Positions 23,309-32,670 of a DNA stretch of 40,434 nt are shown here, one piece after another. This DNA comes from DASTGO01 sp035719045 (GTDB lineage: Bacteria; Actinomycetota; Actinomycetes; Actinomycetales; Kineosporiaceae). A model generated the notes under the pieces. It was not told the origin of the DNA. It ran no database searches and was given only the letters and a program-made list of their open reading frames with translations. The stretch is taken from the NCBI GenBank assembly GCA_035719045.1, contig DASTGO010000409.1, positions 1 to 40,434 on the forward strand. Reading direction: 5' to 3'. Positions within the stretch are counted from its first letter, which is position 1, and each line of letters opens with the position of its first letter. The translations under genes were made by a program, and so were the position numbers.

Positions 23309-26300
23309 GTGAACGACAACCGCAGAACAGCCGCGGCGGACGACGACGGCCCCGCCGGGGCCGCCTCGGTCGTGGTGCACGACGCCCTCGGCACGGTTGT
23401 GGGGCCGAACGCGACGGTCACCAACATCTTCGGCAACCGCGGCCGGATTGCCCGCAGCGCCTACCTCGAGCAGGTCAGGGACATCGCCCCGGCCGACCTC
23501 ATCGGCCGCGGGACCGAACTGGCCGAACTCGAGGACTTCTGCCGCAACGACGAGGCCTACATGTGGTGGCAGGCCGGCCCATGGGCCGGCAAGACCGCTC
23601 TCATGTCCTGGTTCGTCCTGCACCCGCCGGACGACGTCGACGTCGTCTGCTTCTTCATCACCGCGCGTCTGTCCGCCCAGGCCGACTCCGCCGCCTTCAC
23701 CGAGGCGATCCTGGAGCAGTTGGCCTCCCTGCTCGGCGAGGACCTCCCCCGGTCGGCCGCCGGTGGCGCCCGGGACGCGCACCGGCGCTCCGCCGTCCAC
23801 CGGGCCGCCGAACGGGCCCAGAAGGTCGGCCGGCGCCTGGTCATGGTGATCGACGGCCTCGACGAGGACCGTGGCGTCGATGCCGGCATGCCCTCCATCG
23901 CGTCGCTGCTGCCCAAGCAGCCCTACCCGGGGCTGAAGATCATCCTCGCCGGGCGGCCGCACCCGCCGATCCCCACCGACGTCGACGGGACGCACCCCCT
24001 TCGGACCTGCCGGGTCAAACCGCTGCCCGCGTCGAACCACGCGGGCCAGATCCAGGAGTTGGCGCAGCGCGAACTCGGAAGCCTGCTCGTCGGGCCGGGG
24101 CACCAGCGCGACCTCGTCGGGATCATCTGCGCCGCAGGCGGCGGCCTCACCGGCGCCGACCTGCAACGACTCACCGGCCTGCACCCCTTCGAACTGCACC
24201 ACCTACTCGAGGGCGTCACCGGCCGCACCATCAGTGCCCGCGCCGGCACCGGCCAGGACCTCACCGAGGACGGCCCGGTCTACCTGCTCGCCCACGAGGA
24301 ACTGCAACTGGCGGCGGTCGAGGAGATCGGGGCCGACCTCCTCGACCGGTACCGCGAGAAGATCCACTCCTGGGCGGCCTTTTTCGCCGATATGAGGTGG
24401 CCACGGGAGACGCCGCCCTACCTGTTCCGCGGTTACGCCCGCATGCTGCAGACGATCGGCGACGTCGAACGCCTCGCCCGGCTGGCCGCCGACCCGGTCC
24501 GCCACGACCGCATGCTCGACCACACCGGCGGCGACGCGACGTCCTACTCCGAGATCAGCGCGGCCATGAGCCTGGCGGCCGACCTGCCCGACCCGAGGAT
24601 CCTGCCCATGTGCCGGGTGTCGGCGCACCGGCGCGACCTCGACCAGCGCAACGCGAGCATCCCCCACCGGCTGCCCAGCGTGTGGCTGCGCCTGAACAAC
24701 CCGCTGCGCGCCGAGGCCCTGGCCAAGTCCATCAGCGACCCAGCCCGCCGGACCCAGGCCCTGGTCACCCTGTCCTACGAGTTCCTCACCTCCGGCCGAG
24801 GCCAGGACGCCCGCGCCCTCGCCGTCGAGGGGGCCTCCGCCGTCACCCAGATCCCCGACCCGCAGGCACGGGCCCTGGCTTTCCTGGAACTGGCCCTGCT
24901 GCAGGCCTCGCTCGGCGAGCGGGAGGCCTCCGACGCCTGCGCCAACGGGGCCGGCGACTCCGCCATGCTCGTCGCAGACGTCGAGGCGCGGGTCCAACTC
25001 CTGGCGCGGATGCCCTTCATCGCCCGGGACCTGTCGGCCGGGGCCTTCTCCCGGAACGTGGCCATGATGGCCCTGCTCCTGGTCCAGGCCCTGGACTCCT
25101 CCAGCCGGGCCAAGCCCGCGACCCTGCTGTCGACCACCCTGATGAACGGGGTGACGGCCTCGCGGGGGCGGCAGGAGTTCGCGCACGCCGCCCAGTTCGC
25201 CGGGATCGCACTCCAGGCGCTGCTGCAGATCCCCGGCACCCTGGAGCAGCAGGAGGAACTGCTGGCCTTGGCCAAGGCGTCCGGCGACATCGCCAAACGC
25301 CTCGTCGACGAGGGCGAACTGGCGACCGCACGCCTCTACTCCGACAACGCGGCGGCCGCCACGTCGAGCGCACGCAAGCTCGCCACCGGGGACTGGGCGG
25401 TCGACCTGCGCAAGGCCTCGCTGGAACTGACCCTGAGCGGCGACCCATCCGATTACCAGCGCGACGCCGACGTCATCAACCAGCTCAAGAAGGCCTCGCA
25501 GGAAAGGGAACAGCAGGCCGTCGCCGAACTCACTCAGGTGCTCGCGAGCGTCGGCGACTACCCGCAGGCCATCACCCTCACCACCGCCATCGCGAGCCCC
25601 CGGATGCGCGTGGAGTGCACATGCAAGATCGCGGCGTCCATGTCGCTGCACGAGTACCCCGCCGAGCAGGCGCTGGGGACGGCCGAGAACTGGGCGGGGG
25701 AGATCGAGGACGACCAGGACCGCCTGCACAGCAACCTGGCCCTGCTCGAGGCGCACCTGCGGATCGGCAACCTGGACGAGGCCTCCCGCCTCGGCCGCGC
25801 CATCCTGTTTGACCTGGACGGCGCCGACCTGGAACCCAGGCAGAAGGCCCGCCTCTACGTCTCCCTCATCACCGCGTTCGCCGGCCACCCGGCCGAGGAG
25901 CTGAGCGACCTGGCGGAGGCGTCCGCAGTGGCGAGCCTTCGTGAGCTGGAGTCCACCGACGAGCAGGTCCAGTCCCTCGACGCCCTCATCCGCGCCAGCG
26001 CGGGGCGCGAGCTCAAACCGATCTACCGCCTGCTCGCCGAGGACATCCTGCAGACCATCCCCGACATCACGCACAGCAGCAGCCGTCTGGCCGCCCTGCT
26101 CAGCCTGACCGGCGCCCTCGGCGACGATGGCGCCGACCTGATCAGCGACGACCTGCTCTACCGGGCCGCCCAGGACGTCCACGAGCACCTCAACCCCCGG
26201 TACGCGGGCGAGACCCTGACCGACGCCGTCAAGAGCCTGCGGACCATGGGACGCCTGGACCTCGCTCGCCGGCTGGGCGAGGTGTGCGCCCCCCTCGCCA

Positions 26301-27883
26301 AGCAACTCGCGCAGGACCTCCAGCCGCACACGCAGGCGTCCATCCTGAGCGGCTGGATGTCCAGGCTCGCCGTCGAACTGCACGAACTGGGCGACCCCGG
26401 CGAGGCCATCGCTGTCGCCCTCAGGATCCACGCTCCCTCAGAGCGCCTGACGACCCTGGTCCAGCTGGCGCGCATGGCGGCCCGGTCCGACGACGGCGCG
26501 ACCCTCGCCACCGTCGTCACCCAACTGCTGACCGAACGCGACGCCCCGGCCTTCACCGTCGACCCCGTGCTGCAGGAGCTCGCCGAGATCCTTGCCGAGG
26601 CTGGCCAGGCGGACGACGCGACGGCCGTCGTGGAGCACATCGCCGACGCCGCCGTGCAGCAGCGCGCCCTGCTAGGGATGTCCCGCTCGTTCATGCAGTC
26701 CGCAGCCGCCGCACCCCTGCGAACGTCGGCTGCGCTGCTGGTCCAGAGCCTGCTGTCCCAGCCCGCGGGCGGGATCGGCGAGTCCGCCGTGACGGGAACG
26801 TTCATCGGCGACCTGGTGTCGAGCGGCTACATCGAGATCGCCGTCTCGTTCACCCAGGACCTGTGCCGCCTGGAGTCGGGCTCGGCGTCGCTCACGTTCC
26901 TGGTCGACGCGCTGCTGAAGGCGAGCCGGATTCCCGAGGCGGCCGCAGTGATCAGGACCATGGGCGACCTGGTCGCCCGGGTCGAGGCGCTGGCCGCCAC
27001 CGCCTACGCCGCATGCGACGTCGACCAGCCGGGGGTGGCCCGTGACCTCGCCCTGGAGGCCGAGAGCGTCGCCCGGTCCGTGGTCGACCCCCGGATCCAC
27101 GACGAGTCGTTCGCGGCCGTGATCACCGGCACCTGCACGATCGGGCGACTCGACCTGGCCCGCCGGGCCCTGTCAGCGTTGAAGGGCGACAAGGCGCGCG
27201 AGACCGCCACGAAGGAACTGGACCGCGCGGTCAGGAGGGCGCTGCACACCTCGCCGAAGGTCCCCGACGCGCATTCCGAACGCCGGGCGCGGTCCTGGGC
27301 GATGCCGTTCCTGCAGAGCCTCGACCTGATCGAACTGGCCCGGGCGTTCGAGACCGTCGGCAACAAGCGCGAGAGCAGACGCTTGGTTCGGGACGCCGAG
27401 GCCCGGGCCCGCTGGGTTGCTGGCCCCTACAACCGCCTATGGGCCCTGTGCGAGGTGTCCCTCGCCCTGGCCGCCGGCGGGCACCCCGAGGCCGCGCGCG
27501 CCGACGCTTTCGAAGCCGAGCGCCAGCTGGCCGAGATCACGACCCGGCACATGCGCTGTCGTGCCATCAGCAGGCTCGCCCTGGCCTTCTCCAGCGCCGA
27601 TCAGACCGAACGGGTCCGGCTGTATGTCGGGGAGCTCCTCGAACTGCTGCCCGGCCTGCCCGACCCCGCCATGCGGGCCGCGATCATGGCGTCGGCCACT
27701 CCCGCCCTCGCCCGGATCGGCGATCGGGAGCACGCCCGACGCCTGCTGGCCGAATGCCTGCTGATCGCCCCCTGGCCGGTCTCGGTCTCGGGCATCGCGC
27801 TGGTCGAGACCGACGACTTCACGACCTTCGCCGAAGAGCAGCTCTCCCCCACACCTCCCCGTGACCTTGCGTTTCATTCCTGA
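23309..27883 (+). CDS. STAND NTPase (NLR-like) with N-terminal amyloid-type motif and helical repeats
   Basis: The 1524-residue protein starts at GTG, with GAGGGGG 6 nt upstream. Residues 21-43 (VVVHDALGTVVGPNATVTN and onward, ending FGN) match the C-terminus of the preceding 133-residue protein. The NTPase follows: LIGRGTELAELEDF, Walker A AGPWAGKT (89-96), Walker B LVMVIDGLDED (177-187), and the sensor-like IILAGRPHPP. A winged-helix-like part follows (LTGADLQRLTGLHPFEL). From about residue 460 to 1490 the protein is Ala/Leu/Arg-rich helical repeat of TPR type, e.g. ALAKSISDPARRTQALVTL, expected to sense the trigger. This is the classical plan of a bacterial NLR immune sensor. No separate enzymatic effector domain is visible, so output probably goes through the neighbour. 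Confidence 0.82.
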   Translation: MNDNRRTAAADDDGPAGAASVVVHDALGTVVGPNATVTNIFGNRGRIARSAYLEQVRDIAPADLIGRGTELAELEDFCRNDEAYMWWQAGPWAGKTALMSWFVLHPPDDVDVVCFFITARLSAQADSAAFTEAILEQLASLLGEDLPRSAAGGARDAHRRSAVHRAAERAQKVGRRLVMVIDGLDEDRGVDAGMPSIASLLPKQPYPGLKIILAGRPHPPIPTDVDGTHPLRTCRVKPLPASNHAGQIQELAQRELGSLLVGPGHQRDLVGIICAAGGGLTGADLQRLTGLHPFELHHLLEGVTGRTISARAGTGQDLTEDGPVYLLAHEELQLAAVEEIGADLLDRYREKIHSWAAFFADMRWPRETPPYLFRGYARMLQTIGDVERLARLAADPVRHDRMLDHTGGDATSYSEISAAMSLAADLPDPRILPMCRVSAHRRDLDQRNASIPHRLPSVWLRLNNPLRAEALAKSISDPARRTQALVTLSYEFLTSGRGQDARALAVEGASAVTQIPDPQARALAFLELALLQASLGEREASDACANGAGDSAMLVADVEARVQLLARMPFIARDLSAGAFSRNVAMMALLLVQALDSSSRAKPATLLSTTLMNGVTASRGRQEFAHAAQFAGIALQALLQIPGTLEQQEELLALAKASGDIAKRLVDEGELATARLYSDNAAAATSSARKLATGDWAVDLRKASLELTLSGDPSDYQRDADVINQLKKASQEREQQAVAELTQVLASVGDYPQAITLTTAIASPRMRVECTCKIAASMSLHEYPAEQALGTAENWAGEIEDDQDRLHSNLALLEAHLRIGNLDEASRLGRAILFDLDGADLEPRQKARLYVSLITAFAGHPAEELSDLAEASAVASLRELESTDEQVQSLDALIRASAGRELKPIYRLLAEDILQTIPDITHSSSRLAALLSLTGALGDDGADLISDDLLYRAAQDVHEHLNPRYAGETLTDAVKSLRTMGRLDLARRLGEVCAPLAKQLAQDLQPHTQASILSGWMSRLAVELHELGDPGEAIAVALRIHAPSERLTTLVQLARMAARSDDGATLATVVTQLLTERDAPAFTVDPVLQELAEILAEAGQADDATAVVEHIADAAVQQRALLGMSRSFMQSAAAAPLRTSAALLVQSLLSQPAGGIGESAVTGTFIGDLVSSGYIEIAVSFTQDLCRLESGSASLTFLVDALLKASRIPEAAAVIRTMGDLVARVEALAATAYAACDVDQPGVARDLALEAESVARSVVDPRIHDESFAAVITGTCTIGRLDLARRALSALKGDKARETATKELDRAVRRALHTSPKVPDAHSERRARSWAMPFLQSLDLIELARAFETVGNKRESRRLVRDAEARARWVAGPYNRLWALCEVSLALAAGGHPEAARADAFEAERQLAEITTRHMRCRAISRLALAFSSADQTERVRLYVGELLELLPGLPDPAMRAAIMASATPALARIGDREHARRLLAECLLIAPWPVSVSGIALVETDDFTTFAEEQLSPTPPRDLAFHS

Positions 27884-27934
27884 TCTTGACGCCCGCGCCA
27901 CCGCTCGGCCAGGCATCCACGCCGCGCCTGTGAC

Positions 27935-28210
27935 GGACTCGGCCGGGTCGGTGAAGCCGGGGTACCAGCGATGGAAGTCGGTGGTGAGGTCATTGTTCAG
28001 GACCCGGGTGCGGACCTGCAGGAGCAGGTGGGCGCCGGCTGGGGTCCAGCGCATCTGCTGCTTCTTGACCATCCGTCTGCTGATCACCTGGTTGACGGCG
28101 GACTCGGCGGTGGCGCTGGAGATGGCCTCGCCGCAGCGGTGGAGTTCGCCGTAGTTGGGGATCTGGGCGGCGTTGGTGTCGATGTAGCCGCGAAACTCGG
28201 TGACCGACCG
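27935..28210 (-). pseudogene. transposase C-terminal remnant (ISKra4-type)
   Basis: The minus strand reads TEFRGYIDTNAAQIPNYGEL, ESAVNQVISRRMVKKQQMRW and TPAGAHLLLQVRTRVL before RWYPGF. The block MVKKQQMRWTPxGAHLLLQ is well conserved at the end of ISKra4-like transposases. Upstream of about 28210 the similarity stops, so the catalytic core is absent. It follows the 3' end of the STAND gene tail to tail. Confidence 0.65.
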
Positions 28211-28252
28211 TACCCTCCCACGGTTTGCCCCGGTCTCCCACTCCCCCTGCTC

Positions 28253-28297
28253 GGCAGGGATGGGAAGTCCTGCCGGACAGGGATGGGAAGTCCTGCC
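28253..28297. repeat. tandem 23-bp repeat forming two hairpins
   Basis: CAGGGATGGGAAGTCCTGCC occurs at 28255-28274 and 28278-28297. Each copy contains CAGG and CCTG arms around GATGGGAAGT (GGCAGG/CCTGCC in the first). They lie between the transposase relic and the acyltransferase-like gene and could be a leader RNA structure or an IS end. Confidence 0.8.
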
Positions 28298-28513
28298 TGT
28301 GAGCAGGCTGAATGAAGCATGAAAATGCGCTCAAAAGGCGCGAAACGTGCATGCTTGACCCGGTTGCCGCGCCGATCGCTCAACAAGGGTCTTGCGGCGG
28401 CCAGGTGGCACCGGAGGCCGCGCTTTCTGCGTGCCGCCGGGACTGCTTCTCAACTGCCGCGGAGGGATCGTCTGCGGGCGTGCACCGATCCCATGACCAG
28501 AGTGAGGCGAGCA

Positions 28514-29713
28514 ATGGCGGTCGATGCGACGGCGTCCGAGGCCACCAGCCGAAAACCCCGGGTCGTGGGTGTGGACATCACCCGAGGCGTGGCCCTGCTG
28601 GGGATGATGGCGGTGCACAGCTTCGACACCTTCACCGGTGACGGCGCGCCGTCACCGGCCACGATGATCGCAGCCGGCCGATCGGCAGCCACCTTTGTCT
28701 TCGTGGCAGGGGTGAGCCTGGCGTTTGTGTCCGGAGGCCGGACGGTCGTGCAGGGGCACCAGCGCACCGCGGCAGCAGCCGGGATCGCCGTGCGGGGGCT
28801 GTTCGTCGGGCTACTCGGTCTGGCCCTGGCCTACCTGGACAGTGGCGTGGACATCATCCTCGCCGCCTACGGGCTGATGTTCCTGCTCGCCATCCCGCTG
28901 CTCGCCCGCTCCCCACGGACGCTCGCGGGGATCACCGCCGGGCTGATCATCGTGGGCCCGGTCCTGCTGGTAGCCACCGCCGGCAGCATCAACGTGACGC
29001 ACGGATCGGCGGACCCCAGCCTCGGCATGCTGCTGACCAGCCCCCGCGAACTGCTCGCCCTGTTGCTGGTGACCGGGGGGTATCCGGTCGTGGTCTATAT
29101 GGCGTACCTGTGCGCCGGGATCGCCGTTGGGCGGCTCGACCTGACCTCCCGACGCGTGGCGGGGTGGCTGCTCGGCGGCGGCCTCACCCTGGCCGCCGCG
29201 GCCCAGGCCGGGGCATGGCTCCTGCTGTACCCCCTGGGTGGCCTGGACAAGCTGACCGCGCTCGACCCCGGCTCCGCCGTCACGAGCCGCCAACAGTTGC
29301 TGTGGGAACCCGAGCGGCTCCCGTCCTGGTGGTACCTGGCCCTACCCTCACCACACGCCAACACCCCCTTCGACCTCGCCCACACCCTCGGCTCAGCCAT
29401 GGCGATCCTGGGCGCTGCACTCCTGCTGACCCGCATGCAGGTACTCGCCCGCGCACTGCGACCGATCGCCGTCCTGGGTGGCATGACCCTGACCCTGTAC
29501 ACCGGGCACCTGATCCTCCTCGCCTCAGGCGTTCTGGAGGACAACGCACTGGGGCTGTACCTGCTGATGGCCGGGACAGCTCTGGTCTTCGCGATGACCT
29601 GGGCACGCCACCACGAACAAGGGCCCCTGGAACGCCTCATCGCGCAGATCGCCAGCCGGACCCGCCGCGCCGTCGCTGATCGACTCACACCCATGACCAC
29701 ACAAAACACCTGA
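28514..29713 (+). CDS. DUF418/DUF1624-type multi-pass membrane acyltransferase-like protein
   Basis: The 399-residue product has about ten hydrophobic segments. The beginning RVVGVDITRGVALLGMMAVH with a His shortly after is the signature of the HGSNAT/DUF1624-DUF418 group, whose members move acyl groups across the membrane with a conserved His. Further on, the segment IAVLGGMTLTLYTGHLILL is the DUF418 hallmark. ATG at 28514 was chosen since GAGGCGAGC precedes it and the conserved block starts 20 residues later. ATG at 28493 is possible. The substrate is unknown. It is separated from the upstream STAND gene by a transposase relic and by repeats, and is convergent with the efflux gene downstream. 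Confidence 0.75.
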   Translation: MAVDATASEATSRKPRVVGVDITRGVALLGMMAVHSFDTFTGDGAPSPATMIAAGRSAATFVFVAGVSLAFVSGGRTVVQGHQRTAAAAGIAVRGLFVGLLGLALAYLDSGVDIILAAYGLMFLLAIPLLARSPRTLAGITAGLIIVGPVLLVATAGSINVTHGSADPSLGMLLTSPRELLALLLVTGGYPVVVYMAYLCAGIAVGRLDLTSRRVAGWLLGGGLTLAAAAQAGAWLLLYPLGGLDKLTALDPGSAVTSRQQLLWEPERLPSWWYLALPSPHANTPFDLAHTLGSAMAILGAALLLTRMQVLARALRPIAVLGGMTLTLYTGHLILLASGVLEDNALGLYLLMAGTALVFAMTWARHHEQGPLERLIAQIASRTRRAVADRLTPMTTQNT

Positions 29714-30038
29714 CCAGCGACCCGGGAAGCTGGAGGGACAGGCACACACGCTGCGCGACACCCCGCCCCCCACTCCCGGATCACCTCAGCGGCGATCCGG
29801 ACCGCGGCCACCGCGCACCCCGCCCCGACCAACACCCCGCCCGCCCACGGCTGCCCGGCCTGAACGGTCAACCAACCACCCGCCAGCCCGGCGAAGGCAC
29901 CGACCAGCAGGATCAATGTCGTCCGCTGAGTCCCCGACGGCAGACCACCACCGTCCTGCTCACCTGTGTCCTGCCCCCGCCACCGGGGAACGGATCGTCG
30001 AGCGGTACGCGGTGCGTTGGTCGGCTTTTCGCTGGAAG
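29714..30038. other. 325-nt intergenic region between convergent genes
   Basis: No secure gene is present. On the minus strand a TTG at 29916 opens a frame with a plausible hydrophobic stretch (ILLVGAFAGLAGGW), but it lacks a ribosome site and would run deep into the neighbouring gene before stopping. No clear terminator with a U-run was seen. Confidence 0.4.
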
Positions 30039-31616
30039 CTACGGCAGGGCCAACTCGTCCGGGTCAGCTGAGCTGGCGGCCGGCTCAGCTGGAGTGTTCC
30101 TGCCCCGCAGCCGGAGCAGCGCTGGGACCAGCGATAGGGCCAGCAGCACCAGTGCCCACATGAAGGTCGACGCGTATGCGTCGGCGATGGGTGGGGCGAG
30201 TAGTTGGCGCACCTGCTGGGGCAGGTCCTGCATCGCGGTGGCGGCCGACGGCTCGGTCCCGGGTGTCTGCGCCTGTAGCTGCGCGACGCCCGGCGCGAGT
30301 CGGTCCTTGACCTCGTTGAACAGGATCACCGACAGCATCGCGGTCCCGATCGACGCGGCGACCTGCTGGATGATGCTCAGGCTCGTCGACGCGCGGGCGA
30401 CGTCCTGCTGCCGCAGCGTCTTCAGTGCGATCGACATGTTCGGCATTCCCACCATGGCCATACCGAGCCCCACCACGAACAGTGCCACGCCGATCGCCCA
30501 GTACGACGTGATGTCGGCGAGCTGGGTGAACACCACCATTGCGCCGGCGATTACCACAATGCCCAGGGGCACGAGCCGTGCCGCGTGGCCGCGGTCGACG
30601 AGCCGCCCGCAGATCGGCATCATGACCATCAAGCCGACACCCTGCGGCGCGACCAGCAGTCCTGCGTTCAGCGCGCTCTCGGCCCGCACTTGCTGGAAGT
30701 ACAGCGGGAACAGCAACATGGTGCCGAAGAACGCGATCATGAACAGTGCCATCGTGGCCGTCGCGATCGAGACGTCCCGGTTGCGGAACAGCTGCAGGTC
30801 GATCAGTGCGTGCGGTGTGCGTGCCGCGTGCCACAGGAACGCGATCACCAGGACGGCGCCTGCGCCGGCGGGCAGGTATACCTCGGGGTGCGCGAAGCCC
30901 TCGTGCGCGGGCACCTGGGCCAGGCCGTAGATCAGCGCAGCCAGGCCTGGCGGGAGGAGGAACAGGCCGAGCACGTCGAGTTGCTCCGTCGGACGCGGCT
31001 CGTCGCCGGGGAGGATGCGTGCGCCGAGGATGAGCGTCAGGATGCCGATCGGGACGTTCAGGTAGAAGATCGCGCGCCACGACACGTCATCGACGAGCCA
31101 GCCGCCGAGGACGGGGCCGATGATCGGGCCGAGCTGCATCGCAATGCCGAGCACGGCCATCACCCGGCCGATCCGGCCGGCCCCGGCCGCGTTGGTCAGG
31201 ATCGTCATACTGAGCGGCACCAGCATGCCGCCGCCGAGCCCCTGCAAGACCCGGAACAAGATCAGCGATTCGGCCGACCAGGCGGTGCCGGCCAGTGCTG
31301 AGCCAGCGATGAACAGGAACACCGCGGTGAGGTAGATCCGCTTGGTGCCGAACCGGTCCGCCGCCCAGCCGGACAGCGGGATCACGGTGGACAGTGCCAG
31401 CGTGTAGCCGGTCGCCACCCATTGCATGGTGTCGAGCGTGGTGTCGAATTCGATGATCAGCCGGTTGAGCGCGACATTTACCACGGTGATGTCGAGCATC
31501 GCCATGATCGCGCCGAGCACGATCACGCCGCCGATCGCGAGGATTCTCCGGTCAAGTTTCTCTGATGCGTTCGCCGCCGCTCCCGCGGCGTGCGTCGGAG
31601 TCGTTGGTTGCGTCAA
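30039..31616 (-). CDS. DHA2-type (EmrB/QacA) MFS drug efflux transporter
   Basis: The 525-residue inner-membrane protein has about 14 hydrophobic segments. Motif D1 is LDITVVNVALN in the first helix, motif A is the segment GWAADRFGTKRIY, and motif C is GPVLGGWL with its Gly/Pro pattern; all are typical of 14-helix drug/proton antiporters. The C-terminal tail is Pro/Ala rich. The only start near the conserved region is TTG at 31616, whose TTGA overlaps the stop of a truncated intron reverse transcriptase. AGGGGAAG lies 8-9 nt upstream. The natural promoter may therefore have been removed by the intron fragment, and expression may depend on read-through. The substrate is not predictable. Confidence 0.85.
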   Translation of the reverse strand: MTQPTTPTHAAGAAANASEKLDRRILAIGGVIVLGAIMAMLDITVVNVALNRLIIEFDTTLDTMQWVATGYTLALSTVIPLSGWAADRFGTKRIYLTAVFLFIAGSALAGTAWSAESLILFRVLQGLGGGMLVPLSMTILTNAAGAGRIGRVMAVLGIAMQLGPIIGPVLGGWLVDDVSWRAIFYLNVPIGILTLILGARILPGDEPRPTEQLDVLGLFLLPPGLAALIYGLAQVPAHEGFAHPEVYLPAGAGAVLVIAFLWHAARTPHALIDLQLFRNRDVSIATATMALFMIAFFGTMLLFPLYFQQVRAESALNAGLLVAPQGVGLMVMMPICGRLVDRGHAARLVPLGIVVIAGAMVVFTQLADITSYWAIGVALFVVGLGMAMVGMPNMSIALKTLRQQDVARASTSLSIIQQVAASIGTAMLSVILFNEVKDRLAPGVAQLQAQTPGTEPSAATAMQDLPQQVRQLLAPPIADAYASTFMWALVLLALSLVPALLRLRGRNTPAEPAASSADPDELALP

Positions 31617-32080
31617 AGCTCTTCCCCTTGCTGAGGTTCCAGCACCAACTTCAACGCAGCCTGGACCACCCGGTCGGCGACCACGGGAATCCCGAGACTT
31701 CTCAGCTTCCCGCTGCCACCAGGCTTGGGGATCTTCCGTTCTCGCACGGGCAAGGGCCGGAACGAATCGGTCTTCACCGCGATCCGGGGATCCTCCAGGA
31801 ACCCGGGCACCCCCACGGACTCCTCGACACGGGCGACCGTCCAGCCGTCCACGCCCGGTGTGTTCGCACCATGGTTGCCCGCCACCCGATCAAACGCCAC
31901 GATCAACGTCGCCGGGTCATGCACGAAGTTGAACAGGTCGTCGAACCTGCGGCCAGGATCAGCCGCCGCCCAACGGTGAAGCTTGGCCTGCATCTCCGAT
32001 ACCCACCGATACGGACCCGGTGGGCCGTCCGGCGCAGCGCCGGCATTCACCGGCGCGTCTTTCGACATTGCAGCATCCAT
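31613..32080 (-). pseudogene. group II intron reverse transcriptase, N-terminal fragment
   Basis: From ATG at 32080 (GGAGG 8 nt upstream) the frame encodes VSEMQAKLHRWAAADPGRRF, LFNFVHDPATLIVAFDRV, NHGANTPGVDGWT and a block ending KIPKPGGSGKLRSLGIP. These are the RT0-RT2 regions of LtrA-type enzymes, with GANTPGVDG as diagnostic motif. The sequence diverges after QAALKLVLEP and stops at a TGA overlapping the efflux gene start. The active site (YADD) and maturase parts are lacking. Confidence 0.8.
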
Positions 32081-32670
32081 CCCTTCTCGCCTCCGCTGCC
32101 GCCCTTCCCCATGCGACCGGCTCTCCCGGTCTCGGAGTACTACGACGGCTCCGCCCCACCTCGACCCGATCGACGGACGGTGCGTCCAGCCCGAACTCAC
32201 GGCGCTGGCCGCGTCGGGGCCGGGCAGGCCCGAGATGGTTCCCGCGTTCACTGTGATTCGCTCGGCGAAGGAGGAGCCCAGCTCTATCCCCTGCGGCATC
32301 GCCACGGCTACCCCGCAGCACTTCACCGTGGCCTCCCGGACCGCCACCCACATGACTCCCCGGAAGTTGCCCGGTCCGGCCCTTCCGGGCCAGGCCAGGT
32401 GCGCACCGCGCCCAGCCCATATCCGCCAGATTTGAGCTGGTTTACCGTTCGAGGGACGTAATCACGCTGGTTCCTCGCATACTCCTCTCCGCCACGCTCG
32501 CCGAACCCGCGTCATCTGGCGATACCGGCGCGTCCCGGCTTTGTCAGGGCTGCTCCCACCTCCCCGGCACCTCCCGGATCAGCTGCCCTCAGCTTCGCCG
32601 CCCTGCTGCGACAGGCCGGCGGTGGAAGGTCTCTCACCTCCACTCGAATCAACAGCGCCTCGCGGCGCAC
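31613..32670 (-). mobile_element. truncated group II intron (5' part)
   Basis: On the minus strand the element begins at GTGCGCCGCGAGGCGC (32670), the GUGYG start typical of group II introns, and runs through about 590 nt of structured non-coding RNA. That RNA includes GTAGTACTCCGAGACCGGG and the AGAGCCGGTCGCATGGGGAAG segment common just before intron ORFs. A reverse transcriptase ORF starts at 32080 and is cut off after about 145 residues by the efflux gene region. Domains V and VI and the 3' splice site are missing, so it cannot splice. The 5' flank is an IS630 transposase fragment. Confidence 0.65.

Noticed and set aside
24203..26431. 742-codon minus-strand open frame inside the STAND gene
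   Set aside because: Low-complexity Gly/Val/Gln composition and no start signal. The plus strand carries NTPase and repeat motifs, so this is a high-GC shadow.
28255..28297. CRISPR-like repeats
   Set aside because: Only two copies, directly adjacent with a 3-nt spacer and no cas genes nearby.
29680..29916. Possible small minus-strand membrane protein from a TTG at 29916
   Set aside because: The hydrophobic start is attractive, but no ribosome site exists and the frame has no stop until deep inside the acyltransferase-like gene.
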